NCBI RefSeq assembly: GCF_031954365.1
Contig: NZ_JAUSVZ010000004.1
Length of the DNA: 64,000 bases
Strand: one strand, 5' to 3'
Source: Brevibacillus aydinogluensis
GTDB lineage: Bacteria; Bacillota; Bacilli; Brevibacillales; Brevibacillaceae
Part shown: piece after piece, positions 1 through 7,377 of the stretch
Layout: each line of letters begins with the position of its first letter
Numbering within the stretch: the first letter of the stretch is position 1
Position numbers and translations under genes: made by a program
The notes under the pieces: model-generated
Seen by the model: the letters and a program-made list of their open reading frames with translations, nothing else
Database searches by the model: none
What the model was told of the DNA's origin: nothing

Positions 1-95
1 TACGGCTCCCCCTCTACCACCTAACCAACAAAAAATCGCCGGGTGGGTCAATTCTAAACCGGCGATGGTGGGTCAAAATAAAGTCGGCGTTGACA
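1..95 (+). mobile_element. right end of an IS21-family-like insertion sequence (partial)
   Basis: The first 95 bases have no gene but look like the terminal repeat region of an IS21-type element. A ten-base repeat, GGTGGGTCAA, occurs at 42-51 and again at 67-76, each beside a CGCCG/CGGCG block. The stretch ends in CGGCGTTGACA at 85-95. IS21 ends are known to carry repeated TGGGTCA-type boxes and to finish in ...GTTGACA. The istA/istB genes would lie to the left, outside the window. The assignment is by pattern only. Confidence 0.6.
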
Positions 96-177
96 CAGTG
101 GGATGGAACACAACGGAATGAGATTGGTGAAGATAGACAAAATACTTTGTCAATGTTGTGAGAAAAGGATGATAGGC

Positions 178-591
178 ATGATTGAAAGTGTAAGCCACAT
201 TACATTTGTGGTAAAGGATTTGGAGAAAACAACTGCGTTGTACAAGGAATTGTTTCAGGCGCAAGAGGTCTATTACAGCGGTGACAAGACCCACTCGATA
301 TCCCGTGAACGATTTTTCATCATCGGCGGGCAGTGAATCGCGGTCATGGAAAATAGTGAAATCGTCAACCGAACCTATCACCATGTGGCATTCAAAATCA
401 AGGAAGAAGACATTGACTACTATCTCGATAAAATCAAAGCCCTGCGCCTGGAGATGAAACCTCCTCGCCCCAGGATCAAGGGGGAAGGATACTCCATCTA
501 CTTCTACGATTACGATAACAACCTGTTTGAACTGCATACGGGCACATTGGAGGAACGGTTATCCGCGTACAGGGCGGTTGATCAGCAGTAA
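178..591 (+). pseudogene. fosX: FosX-type fosfomycin hydrolase, interrupted by one in-frame TGA
   Basis: FosX adds water to the oxirane ring of fosfomycin using Mn2+ and belongs to the glyoxalase/VOC fold. Read through, the frame gives 137 codons, close to the family's ~133 residues. The ligands expected in FosX are all present: His7, His69 and Glu118, with the general base Glu44. Codon 53 is TGA (334-336) where FosX proteins have Trp (TGG), so one G-to-A change separates this gene from an intact one. The two halves stay in the same frame. An AAAAGGATGA ribosome site precedes the ATG at 178, and a strong hairpin terminator follows at 597-622. The gene begins 82 bases from an IS end and looks less GC-rich than its neighbours, consistent with acquisition by transfer. 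A sequencing error remains possible. Confidence 0.85.
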
Positions 592-596
592 TAAGA

Positions 597-622
597 AAGC
601 TCGGTATGATACCGAGCTTTTT
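597..622 (+). terminator. rho-independent terminator after fosX
   Basis: An 11-base arm, AAGCTCGGTAT, is followed after one base by its exact complement and then by TTTTTC. It ends the fosX transcript and may also act on the convergent antiporter gene. Confidence 0.85.
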
Positions 623-682
623 CATTATCCATCCCTCTCGTCTGTCTGCAATCTGAGGCTGCCGAATCGGGCAGTCTGTCTC

Positions 683-1726
683 TCAGACGAAGAAGAAGGC
701 AGTGCCGATGATGATGTAGACGGTCAGGAGCAGAACGCCTTCGTACCAGTTGGTGGCACCGTCCTTGGTGATCGATATGGTGATAAAGGTAGCGACGCCG
801 ATCGCGGCCAGCTCAAACGGCGTAAACACGATGTCCATCGGCTGCCCCAGAAGCAGGCTGATGAGCACCAGCGTCGGCGCCACGAATAGGGCGATTTGCA
901 GGCTGGAGCCGATGGCGATCTCCACAGCAGCTCCGATCCGCCCCTTCATGGCCAGAAGCAGGGCAGCGCTGTGCTCGGCGGCGTTTCCGATAATGGCGAT
1001 GACAAACGCCCCGACAAACAGCTCCGACCACCCCAGCGACTGGGAGACATGCTCGACACTGTGGACCAGCCATTCGGAAACGATGGCGACGAAGACCGTG
1101 GACAGGGCAAGCATCAGGATGGAGACGCCTTTGGACCACTCGGCTTCGCTCTCGTGCGGCTCGATGTCGGACAGAAATTCCCGGTGGGTCACCATGGAGA
1201 AGATCAGCCACAGCAGGTAGGCAATGATCAGGACGACGGAAATCACAATGCTGAGCGTACCGATCTCTGCCGGCGGGAGCTGCTGCATGAACACGGCGGG
1301 AATAAACAGCGCGACGATCGCCAGCGTCATCAGCGAGCCGTTGTGGCCGGCCAGCTTGCTGTTGAACGTCTGTTCCTTGAATTTCAATCCGCCCAGCAGC
1401 ACGCTCAGTCCCAACACCAGCAGCATGTTCCCGATGACGGCGCCGGTGATGGAGGCCTTGACCATGTCAAACAGTCCTTCCTTGACCAGGAAAAAGGCGA
1501 TAATCAGCTCGGCTGCGTTGCCGAACGTGGCGTTGAGAAAACCGCCGATGCGGTCACCGGCGTAATGGGCGACGCTCTCCGTCGATTTTCCCAGCCAGGC
1601 GGCAAGAAAAATAATGGCCAACGATGCTGTTGCAAAGCGGAAAAGCTCGTTGTCCGTAAAGTAATGGGCGTACGCTGCCAACAGGAAGCTGCCCCCCACG
1701 AGGAAAAAGAACAATTGCCGATTCAT
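683..1726 (-). CDS. calcium/proton antiporter (CaCA superfamily, CAX type)
   Basis: This 347-residue integral membrane protein should export Ca2+ (or another cation) in exchange for protons. The family has two inverted alpha-repeats with a conserved GNAAE signature; here they are GNAAEL at residues 69-74 and GNAAEH at 247-252. About eleven hydrophobic segments are visible. An acidic, His-rich loop near residues 185-200 separates the halves, as is usual in the family. I chose the ATG at 1726 because AGGTGA precedes it at good spacing; a longer start nine codons upstream has no ribosome site. An extended -10 (TGG-TATAAA, 1762-1754) lies just upstream on this strand. The gene stands alone and converges on fosX. 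Confidence 0.9.
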   Translation of the reverse strand: MNRQLFFFLVGGSFLLAAYAHYFTDNELFRFATASLAIIFLAAWLGKSTESVAHYAGDRIGGFLNATFGNAAELIIAFFLVKEGLFDMVKASITGAVIGNMLLVLGLSVLLGGLKFKEQTFNSKLAGHNGSLMTLAIVALFIPAVFMQQLPPAEIGTLSIVISVVLIIAYLLWLIFSMVTHREFLSDIEPHESEAEWSKGVSILMLALSTVFVAIVSEWLVHSVEHVSQSLGWSELFVGAFVIAIIGNAAEHSAALLLAMKGRIGAAVEIAIGSSLQIALFVAPTLVLISLLLGQPMDIVFTPFELAAIGVATFITISITKDGATNWYEGVLLLTVYIIIGTAFFFV

Positions 1727-1894
1727 ACGTTCACCTCGATAAAGGTTTAACATTTTATACCATTTGATGCGATGTTCTTTAGTTTAGCCAAAACCGATGC
1801 GCTTGTCACGAGAAATTTGAACCTGGCAGACGGGTATAGCCTGGCCTGATTGGCGGAAACTAACGGGTGAACCATCGTCAGAGGAGGTATCCGC

Positions 1895-2152
1895 ATGGCT
1901 AAACCGTATCTGTGCCCCACATGCAAGTCGAACCGGATGAGGTTCACAGTCATTGAACAAAACCCCCGCTATGTGCGGTTGGACCCGCAGACTGGCGATG
2001 TTGTGGCGGAACTGTCGTCAGACCAACTGGATGCGTTTCACCAGCCGTACAGGGGGGAGCGCATCCTGGTGCAATGCGGCGTGTGCGGCACGACGGAACA
2101 GGAAGAACGCTTTATCAAAATGGCGGAACATATGCGGGGACAGCGGCCGTAA
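1895..2152 (+). CDS. small zinc-ribbon protein of unknown function
   Basis: I do not recognise this 85-residue protein beyond its metal-binding look. A CPTC pair sits at residues 7-10 and a CGVCG pair near residue 61, the spacing expected of a four-cysteine zinc ribbon. Between them is a hydrophilic stretch resembling a small beta domain. There is no signal peptide or membrane segment, so it is probably cytoplasmic. The start is supported by GAGGAGGT about eight bases before the ATG. It stands alone between the divergent antiporter gene and the convergent sleB, with a two-way terminator after it. Confidence 0.65.
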   Translation: MAKPYLCPTCKSNRMRFTVIEQNPRYVRLDPQTGDVVAELSSDQLDAFHQPYRGERILVQCGVCGTTEQEERFIKMAEHMRGQRP

Positions 2153-2170
2153 TGGTCGGCGGCAAAACGT

Positions 2171-2204
2171 ACAGGCACGGATGATGACCGTGCCTGTTTG
2201 CTTT
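2171..2204. terminator. bidirectional terminator between the zinc-ribbon gene and sleB
   Basis: Arms ACAGGCACGG (2171-2180) and CCGTGCCTGT (2188-2197) form a 10-bp stem. The tail is T-rich on both strands (TTTGCTTT on +, ACGTTTTG on -). It separates two convergent genes. Confidence 0.7.
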
Positions 2205-2207
2205 CCG

Positions 2208-2963
2208 TTACCGGCAGAAAATATGTTTGCCGATTTTCTTGATCTGCGGCCGACTCCAGATCCAGGCGGACGTGGCCGTGTCCGGATTGAAGTAATAGAT
2301 GGCGCCGCCGGTAGGGTCCCAGCCTTTCAGCGCATCCTGAACAGCCTTTTTAGCCGTTTCGTTCGGCGTCAGCCAGATCTGGCCGTCTGCCACAGCTGTG
2401 AAGGCGCGCGGTTCAAAGATGACGCCGGCCGGCGTGTTGGGAAATGACGGGTGACGCGTGCGGTTCAAGATGACAGCTGCCACTGCCACCTGTCCGATGT
2501 ACGGTTCGCCGCGGGCCTCGCCGTAGACGGCGTTTGCCATCAGCCGGATGTCGTTCTCCGAGATGCCGTGGGCGTGGTAGGTGGGCGCTTTCGACTTGGA
2601 CGGTGTCTTGGCCGTCTGCGGCACGCCCAGCTCTTCCGCGGTAGGACGCCAGTTTTTCGTTGCGTTGTACAATTTCAGCTTTGTTTTGGGCCCCAGTACC
2701 CCGTCTACTTTCAGCCCGAATTCGTACTGGAAGTTGCGCAGGGCCCAGTACGTCCGCCAACCAAACACCCCGTCCACTTTGCCGGTGTAAAACCCCAAGT
2801 ATTTCAGCCGTCCTTGCATTTCGCGAACGTCCTTGCCCTGTGCGCCCACTTTGACGATCTGATCGCTGAACGCGTCGGAGCGCTTCGGAGAGACGATCGC
2901 CGCCGAGGTGATGAGCAGCGCGATCGCCAGCAGGGCCACCAGCCATTTGACAGGCTGTTTCAT
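2208..2963 (-). CDS. sleB: spore cortex-lytic enzyme SleB
   Basis: SleB is a lytic transglycosylase that degrades muramic-lactam-containing cortex peptidoglycan during germination. The 251 residues follow the family plan: a signal/anchor segment (1-31), a peptidoglycan-binding repeat pair (about 36-100) and a Hydrolase_2 catalytic domain (about 137-250). GEARGE at 148-153 carries the catalytic glutamate region, and the last residues include FCR. AGGAGGATG lies upstream of the ATG. In Bacillus sleB is followed by ypeB, whose product protects SleB in the dormant spore. No ypeB follows here; the next gene is a convergent zinc-ribbon gene. Forespore (sigma-G) expression is expected from the family, but I could not fit a convincing sigma-G promoter. 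Confidence 0.92.
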   Translation of the reverse strand: MKQPVKWLVALLAIALLITSAAIVSPKRSDAFSDQIVKVGAQGKDVREMQGRLKYLGFYTGKVDGVFGWRTYWALRNFQYEFGLKVDGVLGPKTKLKLYNATKNWRPTAEELGVPQTAKTPSKSKAPTYHAHGISENDIRLMANAVYGEARGEPYIGQVAVAAVILNRTRHPSFPNTPAGVIFEPRAFTAVADGQIWLTPNETAKKAVQDALKGWDPTGGAIYYFNPDTATSAWIWSRPQIKKIGKHIFCR

Positions 2964-3097
2964 GATTCATCCTCCTTTTGATTCGCCTGATCCTGCCTGT
3001 TAGGTTCTCCAATTTGGGACAGATTTGGATAGTAAAATGATGGGAACAACGGCATACTAGGTCATGCGACGTTTAGACGCGAAAGGGGAGATACAGG

Positions 3098-4753
3098 ATG
3101 CAAGTGGCTCAATACATCACCGAACAACTGGCTCAATGGGGAGTCACCCGGATTTACGGCGTCGCCGGGGACGCGATTCTGCCCTGGCTGGACGCGCTCG
3201 GCAAGCAGCAGCAGATACGTTATGTGGCCTGCCGCCACGAAGCGGCCGCGGCCATGATGGCGTCCGCGGAAGCAAAACTGACGGGGAAGCCGGCTGTCTG
3301 CACGGCCACCAGCGGTCCGGGCACCTTTCAGCTCTTGAACGGTTTGGCCGATGCCCAGACGGATCGGGCTCCGGTCGTGGCCATTACCGGACAGGTGGAG
3401 ACGTACAAGTTGGGGGGAGAGTACAAGCAGTACGTGCCCCAGGAAGACGTGATGCGTCCCATCTGCCGGTACACGACGACGGTCACCCATCCCCAGGCAA
3501 TCGGCGAGGTGCTCCAGCGAGCCTTTGTCACGGCCGAGTCGCAGCAGGGCGTCGCCCATCTGGCGGTGTGCAAGGATGTCTTTTCCCGTACGACCGGCTG
3601 TCCGCTGATCCCCGAGTTGCCGAGGCAGGCGTCTGGCTTGCGCGCGGACAGAGGGGAGGTGGAGCAGGCGGCGGAATGGATTGGACGGGCAAAACGACCG
3701 CTCATGCTTCTCGGGATCGGGGCGCGCGGCGTCGCGGATGCGTGCCAACGGCTGGCGGAGCAGGCGGGAGCGGGAGTGCTGGTTTCGCTGGGGGCAAAAG
3801 GCGTCATAGAGGAATCCCATCCGCTGATGCTGGGCGGTCTGGGCGAGGGAGGAAGCCGCGCCGGTCTGGACGCGCTGGCCGCAGCAGACCTGCTGGTGAT
3901 TCTCGGTTCGAGTTGGTTCCCGCAGGAATACATCCCGGCCGGCTTGCCGGTGGTGCAGGTAGACCGGTCGATCGAGTCGATCCACTTCCATCCCGACCTG
4001 TTTTCAGTGACGGCAGATCTGGAAGAGGTCCTGCCGCTCTGGCTGCGCCGGCTGGAGAACAAGCGTCCCGACCCCGACTGGATGGCGCGAGTGGAGCGGT
4101 GGCACGCTGCATTTTGGCAGGAGACAGAACAAGCCGTCGACGCTGGGCCCGACCAGCCGGTCACACCGGAGGCGCTGATGCACGCGCTGTCCCGGGCCGT
4201 TGACGACGATGCCGTCATCACGCTGGATACCGGTGAGCACACCATCTGGTTCAATCGTGCTTTTCGCGCCGTTTCTCAGCGCCCGCTTTTTTCCGGGAAG
4301 TGGCGGACGATGGGGTACGGCCTTCCCGCGGCAATTGCAGCCAAACTGAACCAGCCGCAGCGGCAGGTGATTTGCGTGACGGGAGACGGCGGCCTGCAGA
4401 TGTACATGTCCGAACTGATGACAGCCGTGGAGCAAGAGACAGCGTTTCTGCTGATTGTCGTCAACAACGGAACGCTGGGGCTGGAGGAATGGAAGATGAG
4501 ACAAAGCGGCCTCGTCCCGTTTGGCACCCGTTTACAAAACCCCGACTTCGTCCAGTGGGCCAGGGCCTGCGGTGTGTCGGCGCGATCCATCCGGAGCAGG
4601 GGCGAACTGGCGTCCGCGTTGGCCGAGGTGTGTGCGTCCGACCGTCTGACACTTCTCGACGTGCAGTGCACGCTTCCGACACTGACTGAGCGAAAACGAG
4701 AAATCCCCTTTCAAGCCCAAGCTTCTTCTGTTTATAATGAAAGAAAAATCTGA
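3098..4753 (+). CDS. thiamine pyrophosphate-dependent enzyme (pyruvate oxidase / acetolactate synthase-like)
   Basis: This 551-residue protein has the three-domain fold of the POX/AHAS group: an N-terminal PYR domain (about 1-170) with the TPP-activating Glu in CRHEAAAA, a central domain (about 190-320) and a C-terminal PP domain. The TPP/Mg signature is visible as GDGG near residue 428, followed by VVNNGTLG. It most resembles pyruvate oxidases, which decarboxylate pyruvate to acetate or acetyl phosphate. The substrate cannot be fixed from sequence, and no regulatory AHAS subunit is adjacent. The ATG follows GGGGAGATACAGG. Only 51 bases separate it from the Asp23 gene, so the two are probably co-transcribed up to the terminator at 5136. 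Confidence 0.8.
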   Translation: MQVAQYITEQLAQWGVTRIYGVAGDAILPWLDALGKQQQIRYVACRHEAAAAMMASAEAKLTGKPAVCTATSGPGTFQLLNGLADAQTDRAPVVAITGQVETYKLGGEYKQYVPQEDVMRPICRYTTTVTHPQAIGEVLQRAFVTAESQQGVAHLAVCKDVFSRTTGCPLIPELPRQASGLRADRGEVEQAAEWIGRAKRPLMLLGIGARGVADACQRLAEQAGAGVLVSLGAKGVIEESHPLMLGGLGEGGSRAGLDALAAADLLVILGSSWFPQEYIPAGLPVVQVDRSIESIHFHPDLFSVTADLEEVLPLWLRRLENKRPDPDWMARVERWHAAFWQETEQAVDAGPDQPVTPEALMHALSRAVDDDAVITLDTGEHTIWFNRAFRAVSQRPLFSGKWRTMGYGLPAAIAAKLNQPQRQVICVTGDGGLQMYMSELMTAVEQETAFLLIVVNNGTLGLEEWKMRQSGLVPFGTRLQNPDFVQWARACGVSARSIRSRGELASALAEVCASDRLTLLDVQCTLPTLTERKREIPFQAQASSVYNERKI

Positions 4754-4804
4754 TAACCGAGCGCGGCCGCAGCCCTGTGACGGAGAGAGGAAGGAGGGGG
4801 CGCC

Positions 4805-5137
4805 ATGGAGGAAAGGCGCGGCGAAATCCGCGTGGCGGATCAAGTGGTGGCGGTAATTGCTGGGACGGCGGCAGGGGAGGTATCCGGCATCTCCGTGCAC
4901 TCCGGCGGGCTGTACCAGGACCTGGCGAAACGCATCAGCGGCGGCACAAAAGGCATTACCGTGTCGCTTGTGGACGGGAGAGCCAGCATCGAGATACGGG
5001 TGTCGGTCAAATACGGACTGCCGATTCATCACGTCTGCCGCCAGCTCCAGGAAAAAGTGAAGGAGATCGTCGAATCGCTGACCGGTTTGTGCGTGGAGGC
5101 TGTCCATGTCCGTGTCGACGCGATCGATCTCACGTAA
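4805..5137 (+). CDS. Asp23/Gls24 family envelope-stress protein
   Basis: The 110 residues match the Asp23/Gls24 fold. They run from an opening GEIRVADQVVAVIAG through a central VSVKYGLPI strand to a closing VEAVHVRVDAIDL. Members are small abundant proteins tied to cell-envelope stress, often tethered to the membrane by AmaP. A second family member lies at 58214 with amaP close behind it; this copy has no amaP. It follows the TPP enzyme closely, with GGAAGGAGGGGG before the ATG, and is closed by a strong terminator. Its role is unknown. Confidence 0.85.
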   Translation: MEERRGEIRVADQVVAVIAGTAAGEVSGISVHSGGLYQDLAKRISGGTKGITVSLVDGRASIEIRVSVKYGLPIHHVCRQLQEKVKEIVESLTGLCVEAVHVRVDAIDLT

Positions 5138-5169
5138 AAAACGACCTGTCGATACAGGTCGTTTTTTTA
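5136..5169. terminator. bidirectional terminator between asp23-like gene and ftsW
   Basis: AAAAAACGACCTGT and its complement flank a short CGAT loop, so the T-run is strong on both strands. It closes both the TPP-enzyme/Asp23 unit and the converging ftsW transcript. Confidence 0.9.
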
Positions 5170-5193
5170 TGGGTTGGCCGTTTCCCCGAAGCG

Positions 5194-6363
5194 TCAGGCG
5201 GAGTACGGCTGCTTTTGCAGTTGTTCGGCCATTTTTTGCCGGCTGACTTCCCGCGAGACGCTGAGCAGGATGCCCGTCGACACCATGCTGACCAGAAGGG
5301 ATGAGCCGCCGTAGCTGATAAACGGCAGGGTGACACCGGTCAGCGGAATCAGCCCGGTGACGCCGCCGATATTGATGAACGCCTGCAGCCCGATCATGCT
5401 GACGATGCCAATCCCGACCAGGCTGGCAAAGGTGTCTTTGACGCGCAGGCAGATGTGAAAGCCGCGCAGAAGAAACAGCAGGTAGACCAGCAGAAAGAGT
5501 GTGGCACCGATAAAGCCCAGCTCTTCGGTAATAATCGCGAAGATAAAGTCGGTATGGGCTTCCGGAAGGTACAAGTATTTCTGGATGCTCTTCCCGAATC
5601 CGGTGCCGGAAAACCCGCCGTGAGCAATGGCGATCCACGACTGGATGACTTGCAGGCCGGTGCCGCGAGGATCTTGCCAAGGGTCCAAAAAGGCGGTGAT
5701 CCGACCCAAGGCGTGTTCCTTCGCCAGGATGTAGCTGACCAGCGCCAGCGAGGTCACCGGAAAGCCGATCAGAAACAGTTGGCCGATCCGCGCTCCGCCG
5801 CTGATCAGGATGATGATAGCCGTCCCCAGCACGATCGCGGCCGACCCCAGGTCCGGCTGGGCCATGATCAGGAGGAAAAACACCCCGGTCACGACGAGCG
5901 GGGGCATCAGACCTGTTTTCAACTTGCGTATACCCTCTCCTTTTTTGGTCACGATCGCCGCCATATAGAGGATCAGCCCCAGCTTGGCAAATTCCACCGG
6001 CTGAATCGTGGCGGAACCAATTCTGAACCAGGAACGGGCTCCGTTGGTGTTGCTGCCAATTCCAGGGATCAAGACCAGCAGCAGGGCGAGCAAGCTGATC
6101 AGCGCAATCAAAAGAAAATTGCGCTTGTAAAAGGAAAAGGGGATGTTCATGGCGATGAGCATGCCGATGGTACCTATTACCAGCCACATTGCCTGCCGTT
6201 TGACAAAGTACAGTTCGTCTCCATTGCAAACCGTACAGCCTTTTCCCATGAAGCTGGTCAGGGCAAAGATGGAGCTGGCGCTCAAGACCATGGTGATGCC
6301 GAATCCAACCAGCAGGGCGGTCAACAGCAACAGCAGGAAATCGGGGACGCCCCGTGTCTTCAT
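5194..6363 (-). CDS. ftsW: SEDS-family peptidoglycan polymerase FtsW
   Basis: SEDS proteins polymerise lipid II into glycan strands together with a class B PBP. This 389-residue protein has about ten membrane segments and the family hallmarks: NGARSW, QPxEFAKLG, a PDLGSA block and GLIPLTGVTLPFISYGGSSL near the C-terminus. FtsW, RodA and SpoVE are hard to separate by sequence alone. I favour FtsW because the surrounding order (ylbB-type CBS gene, ylbF, ylbG) matches the ftsW-ylb region of Bacillus subtilis. A CTVC pair in the first extracytoplasmic loop (about 43-46) is unusual. The ATG is preceded by GGGGGG. Confidence 0.88.
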   Translation of the reverse strand: MKTRGVPDFLLLLLTALLVGFGITMVLSASSIFALTSFMGKGCTVCNGDELYFVKRQAMWLVIGTIGMLIAMNIPFSFYKRNFLLIALISLLALLLVLIPGIGSNTNGARSWFRIGSATIQPVEFAKLGLILYMAAIVTKKGEGIRKLKTGLMPPLVVTGVFFLLIMAQPDLGSAAIVLGTAIIILISGGARIGQLFLIGFPVTSLALVSYILAKEHALGRITAFLDPWQDPRGTGLQVIQSWIAIAHGGFSGTGFGKSIQKYLYLPEAHTDFIFAIITEELGFIGATLFLLVYLLFLLRGFHICLRVKDTFASLVGIGIVSMIGLQAFINIGGVTGLIPLTGVTLPFISYGGSSLLVSMVSTGILLSVSREVSRQKMAEQLQKQPYSA

Positions 6364-6386
6364 TACGAACCCCCCCTTGACGTGAA

Positions 6387-6409
6387 ACAGAGAGGGGATG
6401 CCTCTCTGT
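6387..6409 (-). terminator. hairpin between yugN-like gene and ftsW
   Basis: ACAGAGAGG (6387-6395) and CCTCTCTGT (6401-6409) form a perfect 9-bp stem with a 5-base loop. On the minus strand it is followed only by TTTC. It lies after the yugN-like gene and 24 bases before the ftsW start, so it could be a weak terminator or attenuator. Confidence 0.5.
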
Positions 6410-6446
6410 AGACGTGTGCGCTCTTTTCAATTGGGCGAATGCCGCA

Positions 6447-6791
6447 TTAATACGCGGACAGCTTCTCGTTCAGGACCTGCAGTTTCCGTTTGGCTGACTG
6501 CACGACGGAATCCGGAATCGGAGAATCGTAATCCAGACCGTGCGGGAACAGGTGTTTGCCCATGTACGGTTCTTCCAGCTTCAGCACGGCATGGGGATCT
6601 TCCAGTTTGCCTTCGGTTACGTTGGCTTCAATACGCAGGTAATACGTGTTGCCTTTATCGAGGATTTTGTGATCGTATGTAGCATGGCGGTAATCCCAGG
6701 CGCCGCGGGTAAATCCGAGATCTTTCATGTAGTGATCCAGATCGGTGAGCATGACTTCCTTGCCGCCGATTCCCGTATCTTTGATTACCAT
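6447..6791 (-). CDS. YugN-like family protein
   Basis: The 114-residue product resembles the YugN-like family of soluble Firmicute proteins of unknown function. Typical features are a GFTRGAWDYRHATYDHK stretch, a YYLRIEANV strand and a HLFPHGLDYD motif. No catalytic motif or signal peptide is seen. GGAGGAACGTCA precedes the ATG at 6791; a longer in-frame extension upstream lacks a ribosome site and reads like promoter DNA. The gene is probably expressed from its own promoter (6859-6831) and is divergent from the toxin gene. Confidence 0.8.
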   Translation of the reverse strand: MVIKDTGIGGKEVMLTDLDHYMKDLGFTRGAWDYRHATYDHKILDKGNTYYLRIEANVTEGKLEDPHAVLKLEEPYMGKHLFPHGLDYDSPIPDSVVQSAKRKLQVLNEKLSAY

Positions 6792-6830
6792 TGACGTTCC
6801 TCCTACATTTGGTAAGTTGTACACTTTCTT

Positions 6831-6859
6831 ATGATAGTCTGTTTTTGGATACAGCGCAA
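6831..6859 (-). promoter_or_regulatory. putative sigma-A promoter of the yugN-like gene
   Basis: Reading the minus strand, TTGCGC (6859-6854) and TATCAT (6836-6831) are separated by 17 bases and lie about 40 bases upstream of the start codon. Confidence 0.5.
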
Positions 6860-6883
6860 TGGATATATCGAGCCTAAAGAATG

Positions 6884-6912
6884 ATGACCCTGTTCCCATT
6901 ATATGGTATAAT
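6884..6912 (+). promoter_or_regulatory. putative sigma-A promoter of the holin-like toxin gene
   Basis: ATGACC (6884-6889), a 17-base spacer and a perfect TATAAT (6907-6912) give a good promoter. Transcription would start near 6919, leaving a leader of about 64 bases before the toxin ATG. Long leaders are common in type I toxin mRNAs. Confidence 0.6.
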
Positions 6913-6982
6913 CGTGTAACACAATAGGTGGGCTCCTCAAGGGTGGTCGGTTCATCCCCGTTATCGGAAAGGGGGTGATAGC

Positions 6983-7063
6983 ATGACAGTATTCGAAGCA
7001 CTAAGTCTTATGTTGGCGTTCGGGACTTTAGTCTTAATGCTGTCGTCTAGTAAAAAGAAGTAG
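6983..7063 (+). CDS. putative holin-like toxin of a type I toxin-antitoxin locus
   Basis: This 26-residue peptide begins MTVFEALSLMLAFGTLV and ends in SSSKKK. It closely resembles the TxpA/BsrG/YonT-type toxins of Firmicutes: short N-terminus with an E-A-L motif, one hydrophobic helix with FGT, and a basic tail. Such peptides insert into the membrane and are silenced by an antisense RNA over the 3' end of their mRNA. A very strong ribosome site (AAAGGGGGTG) lies five bases before the ATG, and a good promoter sits at 6884-6912. The downstream hairpin and terminator fit the type I layout. The toxic role is inferred from similarity only. Confidence 0.75.
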   Translation: MTVFEALSLMLAFGTLVLMLSSSKKK

Positions 7064-7131
7064 ACCTCCCTTGAGCTAAAACAGCCAGGGGGTCTACAAT
7101 CAGGAATGCAGAGCCGCCCCCCTTTTGGGGA
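7045..7131 (-). ncRNA. candidate antisense antitoxin RNA
   Basis: On the minus strand a TACAAT -10 element (7143-7138) could start an RNA near 7131. GTAGACC/GGTCTAC arms (7097-7091 with 7066-7060), followed by TTCTTTTT, would end it inside the toxin's last codons. That gives an RNA of roughly 85 bases overlapping the toxin 3' end, the RatA/SR4 architecture. The weak point is the -35: the 17-bp position reads GGGCAA, a poor match. Confidence 0.4.
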
Positions 7132-7148
7132 ACGTCTATTGTACTTAC

Positions 7149-7185
7149 GACCGTAGGGTGTTGCCCCACCCGGCGGTCTTTTTTT
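7149..7185 (+). terminator. terminator of the toxin transcript
   Basis: GACCG (7149-7153) pairs with CGGTC (7174-7178), and an inner GGGTG/CACCC stem adds stability. Seven T's follow. Confidence 0.8.
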
Positions 7186-7377
7186 GCGTCCGTCCACGGC
7201 TATAAGCCTGGGGGCGAACACAAGAGTGATGCCGTTTTTGACAGCATCATGTTCTCATCTTATCACAAGGTACCCGGTCATCTCCAGATGGAAATCACGC
7301 CGCTTGTCCCATTTTGCATGAAACTCAGGAGGGTCGGACACACTACAAACGTTACCAGCGACAAGGAGGAGAAGAAG
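7186..7377. other. intergenic leader upstream of the CBS-domain gene
   Basis: With the toxin 3' region (7064-7185), this completes a gap of more than 300 bases before the CBS gene. I see no gene, repeat or confident promoter in it, only the ribosome site AAGGAGGAG at its end. Confidence 0.5.

Noticed and set aside
334..336. Possible selenocysteine codon in fosX
   Set aside because: FosX proteins have Trp at this position, not Cys, and no SECIS-like stem follows. A nonsense change is simpler.
2964..3060. Sigma-G promoter for sleB
   Set aside because: GCATG and CATTTTA pieces exist upstream on the minus strand, but their spacing (23 bases) does not fit the ~18-base requirement.
7138..7166. 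Confident promoter for the antisense antitoxin RNA
   Set aside because: The -10 (TACAAT) is fine but the -35 position reads GGGCAA, so the RNA is listed only at low confidence.
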